Origin: Marinagarivorans cellulosilyticus
GTDB lineage: Bacteria > Pseudomonadota > Gammaproteobacteria > Pseudomonadales > Cellvibrionaceae
Length of the DNA: 64,000 nt
Reading direction: 5' to 3'
Assembly (NCBI RefSeq): GCF_021655555.1
Contig: NZ_AP023086.1
Span: forward strand, 620,001-684,000
The notes under the pieces are model-generated. The model was not told the DNA's origin. It worked only from the letters and a program-made list of their open reading frames with translations, and did not search any database. Positions within the stretch are counted from its first letter, which is position 1; each line of letters starts with the position of its first letter. A program made the translations under genes and the position numbers. This document shows positions 62,553 to 64,000 of the stretch, piece after piece.

Positions 62553-62594
62553 GCGTAGGGTAATCGTTGGAATACTCCAATGATTACCCTACGG
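62553..62594. repeat. Long near-perfect hairpin between purH and purD
   Basis: CGTAGGGTAATCGTTGGA pairs with TCCAATGATTACCCTACG over 18 bp with one mismatch, around a 4-nt loop. No T-run follows, so it is not a standard terminator. Confidence 0.85.
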
Positions 62595-62602
62595 CGTATT
62601 GC

Positions 62603-64000
62603 TTAGTGGCGGAAGTGGCGCATGCCAGTAAACACCATGGCAATACCGGCTTCGTCGGCGGCGGCAATGACTTCTTCGTCGCGCATAGAACCACCTGGTT
62701 GAATCACAGCTTTAATGCCTGCTGCCGCTGCGTTATCTAAACCATCGCGGAAGGGGAAGAAGGCATCACTTGCCATAACCGAGCCCGGTACTTCAAGGCC
62801 TGCATGTTCAGCTTTAATGCCGGCAATGCGCGCTGAATTAACGCGGCTCATTTGGCCTGCGCCTACACCAATGGTGCGGCCGCCTTTGGCGTAAACAATC
62901 GCGTTGGATTTTACCATTTTGGCTGTTTTCCAAGCGAAGAGTAAATCGCTAAGCTCGTCTTCGGTAGGCTGGCGCTTAGTGACGACTTTCAAATCGTCTA
63001 GGCCAATCATGCCGTTGTCGCGGTCTTGTACTAACAGGCCACCGTTAACGCGTTTGTAATCTAGCCCAGTTGCAGGCGTGCCTTGCCATTCGCCGGTCAC
63101 TAATAAGCGAACATTTTTCTTCGCGGTAACGGCTTCTATTGCGGCGGTACTGGCGCTGGGCGCGATAATCACTTCGACGAATTGGCGGGCAACGATGGCT
63201 TCGGCGGTGGCGGCATCTAATTCGCGGTTGAAGGCAATAATGCCGCCAAAGGCGGATTCTGTGTCGGTTTCAAAGGCCTTGTCGTAGGCACTTAAAATAT
63301 CTTCATCAACGGCTACGCCACAGGGGTTGGCGTGCTTAACAATGACGCAAGCCGGCTGGTCAAATTGCTTAACGGTTTCCAGTGCGGCATCGGTATCGGC
63401 GATGTTGTTGTAGCTTAGCTCTTTACCCTGCAATTGTGTTGCGGTGGCAATAGAACCTTGTGCTGGGTTTTTCTCGACGTAAAAAGCGGCTTTTTGGTGC
63501 GGGTTCTCGCCGTAGCGCATTTCTTGCGTTTTGATGAACTGGCTGTTGAAGGTGCGGCTAAAGTCTTCGCTGCCACCTTCCACTAAACGGCCAAAGTAGT
63601 TGGCAATGGCGCCGTCGTAGCTGGCGGTATGCTCGTAAGCTTCAATGGCTAAGTTAAAGCGGGTTTTGTAGCTAATGCCGCCTTCGGCTTCAATTTCGGC
63701 CAAGATGGTTTGGTAGCGGCTGGCGTTAACCACGATGGTGACATCGTTATGGTTTTTGGCTGCTGCACGAACCATAGTTGGGCCGCCGATATCGATGTTT
63801 TCGATGGCATCTTCTAGGCTGCAATCGGGGTTGGCGACGGTATTTTCAAACGGATAAAGGTTAACCACTACAAGGTCGATGGGCTTAATGCCATGGTCTG
63901 CCATAACGGCTTCGTCTACACCGCGGCGGGCTAAAATGCCACCGTGGACTTTAGGGTGCAGGGTTTTTACGCGGCCGGCCATCATTTCGGGGAAGCCGGT
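62603..64000 (-). CDS. purH: Bifunctional AICAR transformylase/IMP cyclohydrolase PurH, 5'-truncated by window
   Basis: The frame runs to the window edge (TGFPEMMAGRVKTLHPKVHG), so the N-terminus lies outside. IMP cyclohydrolase domain (MGS-like) first, then the AICARFT domain with ERxKH-type block VIVKHANPCGVAV and GGSMRDEEVIAAADEAGI near the C-terminus. Catalyses the last two steps of IMP synthesis. Likely co-transcribed with purD. Confidence 0.97.
   Translation of the reverse strand, partial: TGFPEMMAGRVKTLHPKVHGGILARRGVDEAVMADHGIKPIDLVVVNLYPFENTVANPDCSLEDAIENIDIGGPTMVRAAAKNHNDVTIVVNASRYQTILAEIEAEGGISYKTRFNLAIEAYEHTASYDGAIANYFGRLVEGGSEDFSRTFNSQFIKTQEMRYGENPHQKAAFYVEKNPAQGSIATATQLQGKELSYNNIADTDAALETVKQFDQPACVIVKHANPCGVAVDEDILSAYDKAFETDTESAFGGIIAFNRELDAATAEAIVARQFVEVIIAPSASTAAIEAVTAKKNVRLLVTGEWQGTPATGLDYKRVNGGLLVQDRDNGMIGLDDLKVVTKRQPTEDELSDLLFAWKTAKMVKSNAIVYAKGGRTIGVGAGQMSRVNSARIAGIKAEHAGLEVPGSVMASDAFFPFRDGLDNAAAAGIKAVIQPGGSMRDEEVIAAADEAGIAMVFTGMRHFRH

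Overview
The window reads as chromosomal DNA of a marine, polysaccharide-degrading gammaproteobacterium, most likely of the Cellvibrionaceae (Saccharophagus/Simiduia/Teredinibacter-like). The grounds are several lipoproteins with poly-serine linkers, a GH5/GH10/GH30 glycoside hydrolase set, a GlyGly-CTERM-like surface protein, the mfd-csiV pair and the purH-purD order. The taxonomic call is inference; no rRNA or other marker gene is present.

Layout. (1) 1-14.4 kb: end of a secreted FnIII protein; a lipoprotein of four tandem cytochrome P460 domains with a divergent membrane AraC regulator; GH5 (CBM6-like), di-haem cytochrome c peroxidase, GH30 (interrupted by an in-frame stop), tRNA-Asn plus a decayed tRNA-Asn, a NERD-UvrD helicase, a P-loop kinase-like protein and GH10. 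(2) 14.6-25.9 kb: a restriction/defence locus: mrr relic, hsdM, hsdS, Abi_C-domain gene, hsdR-start relic, AlbA/Schlafen-type ATPase regulator, hsdR, and an uncharacterised protein with a PD-(D/E)XK-like C-terminus. (3) 25.9-28.7 kb: an IS3-family element that truncated an AHH nuclease gene, a ribbon-helix-helix regulator, a second tRNA-Asn and tRNA-Val. (4) 28.8-42.6 kb: SLBB polysaccharide export protein and Wzi-like protein, a cold-shock protein, csiV-mfd, and a DUF1552/DUF1592 pair. (5) 43.2-59.8 kb: an accessory region bounded by a Dps 3' fragment and the complete dps, in direct orientation. It holds an RCC1-like lipoprotein, an esterase, a four-repeat DUF6174-like lipoprotein, a vanadium-haloperoxidase-like enzyme, RAYT-type transposase relics with short repeated end motifs, a membrane GTPase/coiled-coil operon with a nearby coiled-coil lipoprotein, IS3 and possible IS66 relics, and a complete IS110-family transposase. 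(6) 59.8-64 kb: dps, a phosphopantetheinyl transferase, purD and the 3' part of purH.

How it fits together. Regions 1 and 4 are outer-membrane/periplasmic carbohydrate and redox functions. Regions 2-3 form a defence island lying between two tRNA-Asn genes of matching sequence. The least described candidates are the extended type I RM locus (Abi_C, AlbA-ATPase and a nuclease-like ORF beside hsdMSR) and the membrane GTPase + coiled-coil protein + lipoprotein set at 53.9-57.8 kb.
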